This document shows positions 1-10,899 of a stretch of DNA of 64,000 nucleotides, in pieces. The DNA lies in NCBI GenBank assembly GCA_032718475.1, contig JAUCBJ010008054.1, positions 1 to 64,000 on the forward strand, given 5' to 3'. Position 1 is the stretch's first letter. Each line of letters begins with the position of its first letter. The position numbers were made by a program, and so were the translations under genes. The notes below the pieces were generated by a model. That model saw only the letters and a list, made by a program, of their open reading frames with translations, was not told the DNA's origin and ran no database searches. The stretch is from Nemertoderma westbladi (Eukaryota > Xenacoelomorpha > Nemertodermatida > Nemertodermatidae).

Positions 1-213
1 TGCGCGTATTACTGATACGAAGTATCAGTAATCTAAATCAACAGCCTAAGAATACTCTATTTACTGTACGCTACAGCCTACAGCAAACAATCCGCGTATT
101 ACTGATACGAAGTATCAGTAATCTAAAGTAACAATAATCTAAGCTAACAGCCTAAGAATACTCTATTTACTGTACGCTACAGCCTACAGCAAACAATGCG
201 CGTATTACTGATA
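1..213. repeat. Tandem repeat with an internal palindrome
   Basis: Three starts of the same unit are visible at about 1, 91 and 197. Each begins GCGTATTACTGATA and the first two contain the near-perfect palindrome TTACTGATAC-GAA-GTATCAGTAA. The first unit is about 90 bp. The second is about 106 bp because a short extra stretch is inserted after the palindrome. The third copy is cut off just after its start. Confidence 0.75.
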
Positions 214-2250
214 AACAACCGCGACCTCTATACTAACAGCAGAACTGTTGAACAGACCAATACCCGTTAATATCCTTCTGCCAACCTAATAAGTTCTCGT
301 CTAACCAATAAGACACAAAGACTGCTCTACTGTTAAGTAAAGGGGATCAGGAGCGTGCTATTACTAAATTGTAAGGGTTGCTAAATACAAAACCGCTACT
401 TACCGTTAGATGGCGCTAATCTGCCGTCCACTAATATATTTTACTAATTTTACACTACTCCTGCAAAATCGCTTGTTCCTTTCTCTACCGATCGCTCGAT
501 AGAGAGCTAACTGTTCGAATCTATGAGCCACGCGGGAATAACCAAAACAATAAACCCGAGTCGGCTCCCTAAGCTTACTTAAGACGAGTGCGAGAGGCCT
601 TGCACTCAGAGTATTCTTACGCCTAATTTTATCACTATTAAAGCACACTATTACCTACGTCTTTCTAATCGCGAATACTGGAGGTTCCCTAACGTAATGT
701 GTGAATGCGAGAATATTTAAAATATCAAAATGGTACAGTATCTGTTTCTACGTGGATAATACCACTCCGGGTCTAAAACTGCCCGCGACTGGCTTTAGGC
801 CAGCAAAATTACTAGCGTATCGTGCGTACCGAATAGTGCGTTCTAGCTGATTGTCCGCTAATGCAAATAACCGCTCAGCGTGAATAGTTTACAGTACACT
901 AATTATTACCTTAGCTACTCTCCGCTATGCTGCGTACTAATTCTTAATTTTTTACTAATTAATTACAGTCACAAATATTTAACAGCGTACTAATTACTAA
1001 GAGTTCCAGAATACGTAATTCTAATTTATCACGCAACAGGTTTCGCTAGTAATAGCCTAATTTGCCGTATTACTTTGACCTAATCAATAACTAATTATTG
1101 TAACTAAGAAATAGAAATCAATCAAAGGAAAAGAGCGCCTATCTAAGCATTCGTAATCTTAGGCACACTTCAATAACACACCAATCAGCGTTAGAAATCA
1201 CAGTTTACAATTGTGCAATTCACTACTCGTACTCCACACTCAACGTTGTAATACGCGCAGGCCTCTCCCGGGTACATCTAGGATTCCTAACTAACCCAAT
1301 TCCTGCCCCCTAATACTAAATAGAGACAAAACCTGGATCATCAGCCCCCTAATTTGCTGTACCGGCGATCGGTCTGCGTGCCGCAGTGCAAGTTACCCGC
1401 CCGCAACGGTGACCCTAGCCAGCGTTGCCCGCTTTGAATCCTCCGCTCTCTCCTAGTCGCCCAACCCCCCGATGCGCCCACCGCCCACTGGCACCTTAGC
1501 CCTCCATTACGCTAATAGCTACCGTAGCGGCGCATGCAAATCACAAAGTCTGACAGTTTCAGGAATCCCTTGGGATTATTGCGCAGAAAAGAATCACATA
1601 GAACCATCAATCAAAGGTAGAAATCATAGTTCGATTGTAATTTGCAGTAATCGAAGGAATTATTGAGAAACACAAGCAAAGTAATCGCACTAGCAAATCA
1701 TTCCAAGAAATTAATCAAAATTAGCAAATTGCAGAAAAATACAAAATTAGAGACAGCTCAGCAAGTAAATTGTAACAGGGGTGTATCATGTGACAGATTG
1801 ATGATAGGCTCTACCGGCACACCGCCAATTTATAGGTGATCCGGATGGGATGATGCAATAGGGTGACTCAATCGCTTTCTTATTGGCTCTCCAGTCCGTG
1901 CTAGCACTAGACCAACCTGGAAGCAGCTAGTCCAATAAGGAGGCCGGATTGTAGCCCTATTTGCTCCCTTTCCTCGAATTATTACCATATATGGTAATGG
2001 TTCACGTCTCTGGCTGCTGAATGGCCAGGACGGCGTCCCTATATGCTAGCCCTACTAAAGCTAATATCAGCAAGCACGGAATCCAGGGTCCGAATAAACT
2101 TACCCTGGAACTATCTACATATAACCTAATACAAAATTACGTAGGTAGAGCTACATACTATACAAAATGAATGGATGCAAAATATATGGGCGTTTTAACT
2201 TCCTTACCTAAATACCACTGCGTTATTATGCCTTATCTAAAATATCATGC
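214..2250. other. About 2 kb without a recognised gene
   Basis: I see no convincing gene. Short open frames at 406-648 (minus) and 1472-1666 (plus) have no recognisable motif and look like chance. The stretch is rich in short TACTAATTA-type words. It could be decayed LTR-element DNA belonging to the integrase tail further right, but nothing shows this directly. Confidence 0.5.
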
Positions 2251-2371
2251 TGCACAACGGACTAATATTACATACAGTATAACGGACTAATATTGCATAC
2301 TGCATAATGGACTAATATTGCATACTGCATAATGGACTAATATTGCATACTGCATAATGGACTAATACTGT
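2251..2371. repeat. 25-bp tandem repeat, about 4-5 copies
   Basis: The unit is close to ATAATGGACTAATATTGCATACTGC, seen in about four or five copies with single-base changes such as ATAACGG for ATAATGG and ACATACAG for GCATACTG. It lies just upstream of the BEL/Pao integrase tail. Confidence 0.75.
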
Positions 2372-2443
2372 GGATACAGCGCCATATACCGTAACAAATT
2401 AGGTTGAACGAGCTGTATGCCTCGCAGTTGATCATGCTATTTC

Positions 2444-2704
2444 ATGGTCATTATCGTGGAATCAGATCTTCCCCGTAAGAGGTGGCAGACAGGTCGTATC
2501 ATCGAGACTCATATATCCGATGATGGTTTAGTGCGATCGGTAGAACTCGTCGTCATGCGACGTAACTTTAAGAAACCTGGAATTGTGTACGAAATGCAAC
2601 AAATTAATCGCCCGGTTGGTCGTTTATGTTTACTGGAAAGAGACCGAGAGTTGTCTGGTAACTATGGAAGGCAAGAGAGACTCTTCCCACGACCACCTCC
2701 CTAA
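2444..2704 (+). pseudogene. BEL/Pao integrase C-terminal (DUF5641-like) fragment
   Basis: This 86-residue frame matches the C-terminal domain that ends BEL/Pao Pol polyproteins (DUF5641 in Pfam). Visible landmarks are the DLPRKRW..GRI stretch (residues 8-19), the DGLVRSVEL stretch (about 27-35), and the closing RPVGRLCLLE. The frame is closed just upstream of the ATG at 2444, so the rest of pol is missing or lost. The next 50 bases lead into a putative 3' LTR, which fits the normal order of integrase end, short polypurine stretch and LTR. It is a remnant, not a functional gene. The family call rests on motif recognition. Confidence 0.7.
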
Positions 2705-2754
2705 TCCAACAAACATCTAGGGACTCTCCAATGTAACAGCGTCTGGAGTGGGTG

Positions 2755-3214
2755 TGTGACCACATTATTTTATTTTTTTTATTTTTATATTTATGTATGT
2801 ATTATTATGTAATTTCTATTATTATAATCGTTTTCTTTAATTTTATTTAGTTGAATAATATTTTAATGATTATTCAGTAGATTAGTGCAATATTTCGTGT
2901 TTTATTACTTAATTACTTAGTATAATATATTTCGTTAACGGCGAGAAATAATTTCATTTTCTCTTTCCTTACTGTCCGTATCATACTATAAATACGTGAC
3001 TACAGTAAGATGAAATGTCGGTACTTATTAAAGTACAATATACCGCTCCTACTATACTTAAGTATTATTGGTAAAGTAGAGTATTAGGAATGCAAAGTTC
3101 AGATCCTCGTGTCTCGGCTAAACCAAGCTCTGGGTAGACCTTGGAAACGACTTGCCTCTTCTCACTGACATTGCTTCTTGCAATATTGCTCTCTACCGTA
3201 TCTTAAATAATACA
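2755..3214 (+). mobile_element. Putative 3' LTR of the BEL/Pao element
   Basis: Directly after the integrase tail, a purine-rich stretch (GGAGTGGG) is followed by TGTGACCAC. The segment contains a TATA-like box TATAAATA at 2987-2994 and an ATTAAA-type polyadenylation signal near 3035. A possible end is ATAATACA at about 3214. These are the expected parts of an LTR running TG to CA. The partner 5' LTR is not in the window, so the boundaries are inferred from position and composition only. Confidence 0.35.
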
Positions 3215-3935
3215 TATTATAGTAGAAAGATGTCCATTTAACAGTAGCGTTGAAGCGTGCAAAATAAATCTGTTAAACTTTTGACCATCTGAAATTCTAG
3301 TCGATTAAGATATCGCGGCACCCACCGATATACTTGAAAGACAAATTTCTAGAATCAGTGGTTAACGTCCCCAGACATGTTCTGGAATAAAACTGTGTCT
3401 ATTTTGATATCTGGGGTGGTATGCAATGCACCAAGCGATCTAATTAGTCTGAACTAGGTAACCTGTTCTAATTAGAACCAGCTCAGTCTAATCATTATGC
3501 ACCAACTTTAGACTAGCCTAATTTCTAGTCGAAATTCGAATAGAAATATTAGATAGCTAATAGGTGTTATTATAGTTTCTGCTCAGCTGCTGATATGTTT
3601 CCAATAGTTACGAGCCAAACAATCAGCAGATTTGCTATTCTATTCTGTTATTAATAAGGTTGAGTAACGAGGGCAATTAACTTTCGATTTAACGTAAAAA
3701 CTATTTACCATTAAGGAAGGTCATGGGAACAGCTCGCTACCCCCACTATATCGAATATTGAGCATAATTATTTAATGGCTGCTTTTAGGAACAAAGATAA
3801 TTTGATACCTTTATCACTCAAAATCTCAAAGTTTATTTAACTTATAGTGCTCAAAATATAAGAATTCGAAAGTAACAGGCTGTTTATTACGGTGGCCAAC
3901 AACGGACACAGTTAATAAAGAAATAACCTCAATTC

Positions 3936-4053
3936 GCGGCATGTTTAGTTTTGCCGTGAAATTCTGCGGCACGTTTAGTTTATGCCGTGAAATTTCACAG
4001 CACGTTTAGGTTATGCTGTGAAATTTCACAGAACGTTTAGTTTATGCCGTGAG
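3936..4053. repeat. Tandem repeat of about 36 bp, four copies
   Basis: Four diverged copies of a unit around CACGTTTAGTTTATGCCGTG follow one another. Each combines a CACG/CATG-TTTAG core with GCCGTGAAATTT. They lie inside the larger TIR element. Confidence 0.65.
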
Positions 4054-4195
4054 ATTATATCTCTGAGCGGTGCATACATTTTGGAACGAAAACTACAAGA
4101 ATCGATAGAGGAAAACTCTTAGGAAACCTCTACCTCTAACCTTTAATAATCAAAATAAAAACTGAAATCGAATGCCCAGAAAAATCTGCTTAAGC

Positions 4196-5211
4196 TTAAC
4201 CCTTTGAGCCCTAAGGACGTATATATACGTCCTCAACAGTGTCCTAAGGACGTATATATACGTCCTGGTGTTAATTGCTGCCAATGGGGATGATTCAAGT
4301 TTAGGTTATTCTAGCAGTGTTTATCCATCGCTTAGGACACTATACTATCCGTTTTAGTTAAAAAATAGTGATCTGGTGATTGAGTTAGAGGTTGGAATTC
4401 AACCAATCAGTGATGAGCTCCTTTTCAGAGAAAGCAGGCTGCTTATTGAAAGCAGATTGATTGTACCTTGTACTGTACAGTAGGATATGGCAGAGGTTTG
4501 AATGAGTAGCCCTTGAGAATTCCAACCAATCAGAGTTTATTTCCCTGTCAAGCTTTCCACTGTAATAATCTACTTTGTAAATAAATAAATACATGACTGA
4601 AAAGTGAAAAATGAAAAGTGAAAACCTGGTATTCTTCATATTGGTGAATTACGTAATTGTATTTCGTAAATAGAATAATGGGTATGATGATTGTTCCTGT
4701 ACTAGCATCCTGGTGGATTATTGTGGTAATTCTGCAATAATGAAGCTATATTGCATTTTAGTATTACAATAATTATTCATTTATATTTATCATTCATTCA
4801 CAGTTTAGGGCTCCAGGGCTCTGCCTTGATAAATGCTTTGCAGATTATCATAAATAAGTAATATAGATTATACCGGTACCATAAATAGACCATGAAATAT
4901 AATAATATATATGATATAGTTCAGAAAAATAAATATTTTTTTCATTTTTTAATTTTCAAAATTTTTTTTTTTTAATTAAAAAAAAATTTTAATTAAATTT
5001 TTTTTTTTTATTTTTAAAAATTTAATTTTTTTTAATTAAAAAAATATGAAGAATATCAATCATGACACCTTTTAAGATAAAAGTCAAATCATTTTAAAAA
5101 TGTGTCATAACTTCTAGATGATTGGCAATGCCGTAAATGTGTTTTAAAGTTCGCTTAATTTTTAGGTTCTGGGGGGCTATTTAAAAAAGGGCCTAGTAAC
5201 CAAAGGGTTAA
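4196..5211. mobile_element. piggyBac-like non-autonomous element with TTAA target sites
   Basis: The segment is bounded by TTAA at 4196-4199 and 5208-5211. Its inner ends are CCCTTTG at 4200 and CAAAGGG ending at 5207, a perfect 7-bp terminal inverted repeat next to the TTAA duplication that is diagnostic of piggyBac-superfamily insertions. Just inside the left end, the 21-bp palindrome AAGGACGTATATATACGTCC-T occurs twice (4213 and 4246), a likely subterminal binding site. No transposase ORF is present. The open frame at 4385-4639 is not recognised. Confidence 0.7.
4920..5046. repeat. A/T-only self-complementary tract
   Basis: A run of alternating long A and T blocks with AATTAAA/TTTAATT words can fold on itself. 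It lies inside the piggyBac-like element. It is probably a low-complexity hairpin rather than a functional site. Confidence 0.6.
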
Positions 5212-5829
5212 AAAAACAAATTTTGAAAACAAAAACCAGGAATATTGAGGAATAATTTGATCAATTTATGAAAGATAAAGGGGCATAAATAGCGCCAGAA
5301 TTTTAGAATGTTTTCAAAACTACTGTCTGCCACACATAGTATCAACATTCTGTTCATATTTTAGTCATTTTTCGAAGGTATTTATTCAACTAAAACCACG
5401 AATAGCAAAAATCCCCATTCAAATATCTTAATTTATTCGCAAAAAATGTGACAAATTTCTGATTATGCCCTTACTGTATATGCAAGCCATATACAATGAA
5501 GAAACCAGCACCACACAACACAATACCAGCAGAGTACTGTAGTATTAATTAAGGTAACATCCATACAGTGCTAGACAGATAGCCAATGATAAATCTTTAA
5601 AAGAAATGCTGATCTGTGATTGGATTTGATACAATTGGAGCTAATCATTGTATTGGTTCTTCCAGTCTAATCTAATTAGACTGAACTAGGAATAGAATAG
5701 ACTGGAAAATGTTGGTGCATATAGAAATTAGACTGATCTAACTCTAGACTGAGTCTACACTAATTAGTGAACTAATTAAACTCATTCTATTCTAAATTGG
5801 TGCATATCACCCCAAATAATAAAATTCAC

Positions 5830-6590
5830 TGGAATAAAATTTTAAATTCATATCCTCTCATGAATTTAATAAATTGTCATTTTATACAATTTATAAACAT
5901 TCCCAAAATTCCGTTAATTAATAGATCATGGGAGCGGAGATTCACCCTATTAAGTATATCAGTGTGAGAGAATCTCCAGTGTGCAGTCAATAGCCGATAA
6001 AATTCAGAAAATCATGTATAAGGGGAATATTGACAATTAAAGAGTCACTATTAAATAGCATCCCAGATCTGTATGCATGAGAAATACCCAAATTCTACGG
6101 CTAGTTTTGCATAATGTCACCATAGTAACAACCACGCTAGAATTAGAAGTGAGTTAAAAGAACAATAGAAAGCTTGCCACATTGAATAGCATGCGTAATA
6201 AATAGAACTTGCTAGTATCTAGGGATACATAATAATAACGTGGCATTCTGGAAGGCATTTGACTCATGGACAAATGGCCCTAATTTGTAAAAATTGTGGC
6301 AGGAATGTGGAATTTGTGTATTTATAGGTGAATGTTACTACTAAAGTGTGTTTACAGTAGCGAGTCGCAGTTGTGAAAGTTATCCTGCATCTGTAGCAAG
6401 TACCTCCAGTATATTCCAGCCCTTGGGACGGACAGTGGAGTGACTCGCGCTGGTTATTGTTGTCGTTGTGTAGCTACTATGTTGGCGTGAGGCACAGCGA
6501 TGACAGTACATCAGCGCTGAGGATCTCAGGGCTGTCCGGGGGCATAGAGGGGAAGGCAGCAACACCCGCTAGCCTTATTATTATTAACTA
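5830..6590. other. Intergenic stretch, no gene recognised
   Basis: No repeat boundary or convincing reading frame was found. The minus-strand frame at 6380-6565 has no recognisable motif and is likely chance. Confidence 0.45.
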
Positions 6591-6595
6591 TAATA

Positions 6596-8994
6596 TTGAT
6601 AAACTCATATAGCAGCTATGACGAGTTGATAGATGATGATCTTGGTATCAGGGAGCGATATACCCTACCACTGCAAGCGTTTGTTGATAGTTTGATAAGC
6701 GGCAACGCGAATCAACACACGACGGAAGACGATGGCCGTTATATCGAACTGCCAATGTCAAAGGAACAGCTCAAGCGTGAATTGGACTATAGAAAATTCA
6801 CCGCTCGCTATACGCATCGTAATGGCACGTATAAGGATTTCTTAACTACTGGTCATCCTATCGATTTACACGATACGGACGATGTAGACACCGAAAGGGA
6901 AATGATTCTATTTAAATATCATGCCCAGTGGAGTTGGAATGATAAACTGAGAATTGAACATGAAAATTCTATTCGAAACTGACTCGAAAGAGAATATGTT
7001 GAAGAACCGGATAAACGTAGTGACTTCAACGAATATTTAGAATTCTTGAGAGAAACTTATCTCAATGTAGCTAGTTAACAAAATCTAGAAACTCGATATC
7101 CTCAAGGTATACATCATAACCCTATGATAGAACTCAAACGACTCTATTTTACTATGATGTATCTTACCGACAATCAACCGCTACCTGTTGTACCGGATAG
7201 CTTCGAACAGATGGAGGAATATTGTTAAACTGGAGAAAGATCACCAGCGTTTCCCTTACAAGACGTGCGTCTTTGGTATTACTGCGGTGAATGCCCTAGA
7301 CCCAATCAACAAACAGAGAGACATAAACATCCGCGGAGACGTTGCACTAAACACAGTTTTACTCACTATACTTACGGGAGTTTTGAGCATAACTTGTTCG
7401 ACGTATCACCTACGCTCGCTCGACTCAAACGATCCTTAAATAAACCTATGATCAGAGTTCCGGAATGCTTGGTCAGACCTCCTCATTCCCTGGTGCGACC
7501 TCAGACTCTCTATCCTAATAGTATGATGGATCCTCCTGAGTTGTACTCATTGTTCAAAGATCTAGTGTTACCCAAACAATTAGTCGGTGGCACTCCGGTT
7601 GTGGGCGCTCTAGATATTTGCCCCTCCTACCTAGCCGGATTGGACATCTAATATCTCCATTCAACCCGTATAATCATCCCGGTTTAACTCCGATACAACC
7701 TGTCACCGAGGTGGAGGAAAGCATTGTACGAAACGCGCTAGATGCTATTCGGCAAAAGATCGGAAAAGGAACCTAAGATTGTTTAGACAAACGTAAATTG
7801 CAACAACAAGTCCAAGCGGTAAAAGAATTAGCTTTACCCCAGTTCGATCGTGAAATCCAGAATCTTGAGGAAGATATCGAACTTGGACGAACATACTCTC
7901 TACAAGAGTTCTTGGACGAACGCTTCCAACGACAAGCGGAGGAGAATCAGCTCGAGGAGAAGCATATCGAAATGGATGAGTGAGAAGAGGCAGCTTTAGC
8001 CCAACCTGAAGCTCAAATACTTATGACTGATCTCTATTCCAAAACCATCATTCATCCTTCGATGGTTCCCCATTTCGGAGATAAACTCTTCGCTACAGCA
8101 CAACCCCAACCGGTTGATATCAACTTAAGATCTAGAGATCTTATCGCTGACGCTCCTATGTTACAGCGTCCACCAATCGAGGCCGCTCGTGTCGACGGTA
8201 TACTCATTGAACCTCCGGACAATCGAGCGGATCTTGTCCGTCGTATGGTACACGAGGTCAACCTACGCGCTAGACCTTTACCGAACTCATTTTACAGGAT
8301 CAAAGATCACCCCAATTATGTCCATTTAACTCAATATTATATGGTGAAACCGGAAGATCCTACACATAGTTTAAAGTTTCTACAATTAATAAACCCCCTC
8401 GATTTGGTTGAACTCAAACAACTACAAAAACATTTAGATTAATTGGTTAAAGTAAACTAATTCAGAAAACCTTATAATGTTTCAAGAATAGAAAAGGACG
8501 TAATACCTCCGTATAATCTCGATGGATTTATATGAATTTATATGTATTGTTCAAGGAATAAAGAATACGTTGACTTGTTCATAAACTCACATCCTGAGTT
8601 ACAAGAAGTTCATAGATGACCATATGAATATAAAGCCAGAGAACGCGAATTAGAGAGAACAATCAAACCGAGGAAATTTCTCACTACACACGGTCAACCT
8701 ACCGCTGTTGGGCAAACGACCCATCAAGGACCAGTAAGAGCTGCTGTCCTGAACGAGCTCTAAAGGTTGTTTGCCCTCGTTCCACCGATGTTGACATCGA
8801 TCAACTGGGTACCTCGACCGGCGGATACCCCGACCGTAATCCAAAACCTTCTGATGCAATCGTATTGCACCCTTCCCCCAGGAGTTATAGCCCTCCTAGT
8901 AAAGTGGCGCGCCCCAAAGAGAAAAAGACACTTATTAGTCTCAAAAAACTTCGTAAATGCTGTTCACGAAAGAAGTGTTTTTGTATTTTAGAAA
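6596..8994 (+). pseudogene. Long broken coding region of unknown family
   Basis: Almost 2.4 kb reads as protein-like sequence on the plus strand but is interrupted. The first part (6596-7651) stays in one frame with several in-frame stops (for example after residue 128 and near 7075 and 7226). The rest (about 7655-8994) is in another frame with further stops (near 7772, 7981 and 8440). Open blocks include 6596-6982, 7265-7651, 7798-7983, 8023-8442 and 8767-8991. Visible features are a Cys/His-rich patch near 7268-7345 (Y-Y-C-G-E-C, then a later Cys), an acidic glutamine-rich helix-like segment near 7798-7980, and a proline-rich segment near 8100-8280. I do not recognise the family. A decayed retroelement gag or an old viral structural gene are both possible. 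Confidence 0.5.
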
Positions 8995-8999
8995 CTGTG

Positions 9000-10590
9000 A
9001 TTTTTTATACTTTATAGACTTAAATCCCATTTTCTGGGAGCGGTGTAAAAGCTTTTGCGGACATAACAAGTCATTTTTATACAATGCGCGGAATACTCTA
9101 AAATAGCCCTAAAATTGTTCAACTACGCGTCGGACAGAAATTAGAACCAAGATGACGAAATCTGTCAGCTGATTCTTTGTGTACGTGGAGATTCCTTTGT
9201 TTGAGCTTATTCGGCCAATCAGAGCAATCTTTCCAGTTATGCCAGTAGAGACCTACCTGAGGAAACTGGCGCATACGCTTAGTTATGGTTTTTTCTGAGA
9301 ATTAGATTCCTCTCAGAATTCTGTACTGAGTACGGTCGTTTTCAGACTTTGGCCCAAGAACATCTGATGGCCTTAGTTATAAGAACGTAAATCTATTACC
9401 ATGTCATACCACATCATCCGATGCATTGCACTAAACATAACTTACCTGGAACACATACTGACTGTTCACCGTACTGTTTTAATGCTGTTTTATATTGTGT
9501 TAATTGCTGTTTATATTAATGGATGTTATATTTGGAGAATACCGATAAATAATCGTAAACCCCTCAACTTTCTTGATTACTGAGGTAAGCAGAGGAAGGG
9601 TCTACTGGTAGCAACTGTGACTCAAATTATAGTGGTTTTGGGTGAATTAAATGCTATTTCATAATCCCTGCGTGTGTCAGTTGCAATCCTCCTTATATAC
9701 GATCAAAATCAGTGACGGTTGGCAAATTAGTGTGAATTAGTGTGTAGTAGTGTGAAATCATATGAAGGTTAATAAAGCATCTCCTAAAGAGTGCGCTATT
9801 TACGAAACTCCGTAGCCATCTAGTTGTGATTAGTGTAAGTCATAACTCTGTTTTATACTTAAAGCGCCATGTTCTAAAGGAACTGTTAATATTTCCCTGA
9901 AAGTAAATATAGTTGTCTAGAGATTATATAGTAGCAATCAATCGAATGATACAAAGTAGCCTACACCGCAATAACTTCCTAGGGAACCCGAATCCAGTCT
10001 TCCACACCCTGCGTCATACGCCGCGCACGGACTGGCTTCAGCGGATGTAAATTCAGTACACCAGGTAATTGGTAAGGGCTAAAGTCGATTCATAATTAAA
10101 AGGACATTTAAATTGGCAGGTTAAACTGCTAAAGGTCTAAAAGCACGAACAATAATGACCTTGTCGAACTATTGAACGAACTGAAAAAAGTTATTACTGA
10201 AGAAAAGATATTACTCGGAAACTAAACGGGTTTGTGCTTAAAGCATATGTGTATGTATTTGTACTAATTCTCAACAGTTCCCGTGCATACCATATGCTAC
10301 GGGAAGTTGTCGAAATTGGTATGTTGTACCTATTTTGACCAATTTCCATAGCATACGGTATGCTACGGCAATTCCAATATTTTGAGTTATAATGGCTCAA
10401 CGGTGTAGTGGTTAACAGTGTTACAAAGGTAAAAGACCGTAAGTGCCTTAATTAAGTCAACAAGACTTGTGGTTTTGTGTCATTGCATAAATGATAAGAA
10501 ATTATACAGTTTTATTGAAATTTGTGTGTTTTAACTTGCGGTTTTTAAGTTTATTCAAACTTTAAATATTACATAATGAGCTCAGTAATT
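9000..10590. other. Non-coding stretch with small inverted repeats
   Basis: No gene is recognised. At 10280-10372 related palindromic words recur (CATACCATATGCTACGG and GCATACGGTATGCTACGG), suggesting a small inverted-repeat element remnant. The stretch GGTGTAGTGGTTAAC near 10400 resembles a tRNA A-box but has no matching B-box. Confidence 0.4.
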
Positions 10591-10600
10591 AGAAGAGGAT

Positions 10601-10870
10601 GTGGGGAGAGCCACGAGGGCCGACTGTCATGTGGGGGTGGGCCGTGCCCACAGTTTAGTATGGACCCGATCGGCAATGTCAATCTATCCGTCTGATACTA
10701 TCGGGTCCCACAGTCAGTCACTCATAGACAATCGATCTAAATTCCGGTCTGCAGTACGGAACTGGGGAACTAAATTGGACTCAGAGGGGCAACGTTTCAC
10801 CTGCCCCCATTGCAACAAAAAATATACTTCAGTGTTGTGGTTCAACCGTCATTGTGCGAAGTGCAACTAG
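10601..10870 (+). CDS. Short ORF with a zinc-finger-like end
   Basis: This 89-codon frame ends with FTCPHCNKKYTSVLWFNRHC, a C-x2-C...H-x-C arrangement like a single C2H2/C2HC finger, followed by AKCN. The first 60 residues are not recognised. It sits directly upstream of the BEL/Pao pol remnant and could be a retroelement-derived fragment, or a LINE-type N-terminal finger from an unrelated insertion. It may simply be a broken piece. Confidence is low because of its short length and lack of a second domain. Confidence 0.3.
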   Translation: MGRATRADCHVGVGRAHSLVWTRSAMSIYPSDTIGSHSQSLIDNRSKFRSAVRNWGTKLDSEGQRFTCPHCNKKYTSVLWFNRHCAKCN

Positions 10871-10899
10871 CTAGACCCTAACTCATTCGTGGGTGTGTA

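Larger units (their letters stand above)
3412..5814. mobile_element. 2.4-kb element with imperfect terminal inverted repeats
   Basis: The left end TGGGGTGGTATGCAATGCACC and the right end GGTGCATATCACCCCA are inverted relative to each other. Inside each end lies a cluster of related words (AATTAGTCTGAACTAGG on the left, AATTAGACTGAACTAGG on the right) and an internal second copy of GGTGCATA. No coding sequence is recognised inside, so it would be non-autonomous. It contains a tandem repeat near 3.95 kb and a nested piggyBac-like element. Target-site duplications are not clear. Confidence 0.5.

Noticed and set aside
1-213. CRISPR-like array
   Set aside because: There are only about two full units, the repeats are long with no distinct spacers, and the setting is eukaryotic.
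10391-10430. tRNA gene candidate (GGTGTAGTGGTTAAC A-box-like stretch)
   Set aside because: No B-box (GGTTCGA-type) at the right distance and no cloverleaf-compatible arms. At best it is a scrap of a tRNA-derived SINE.
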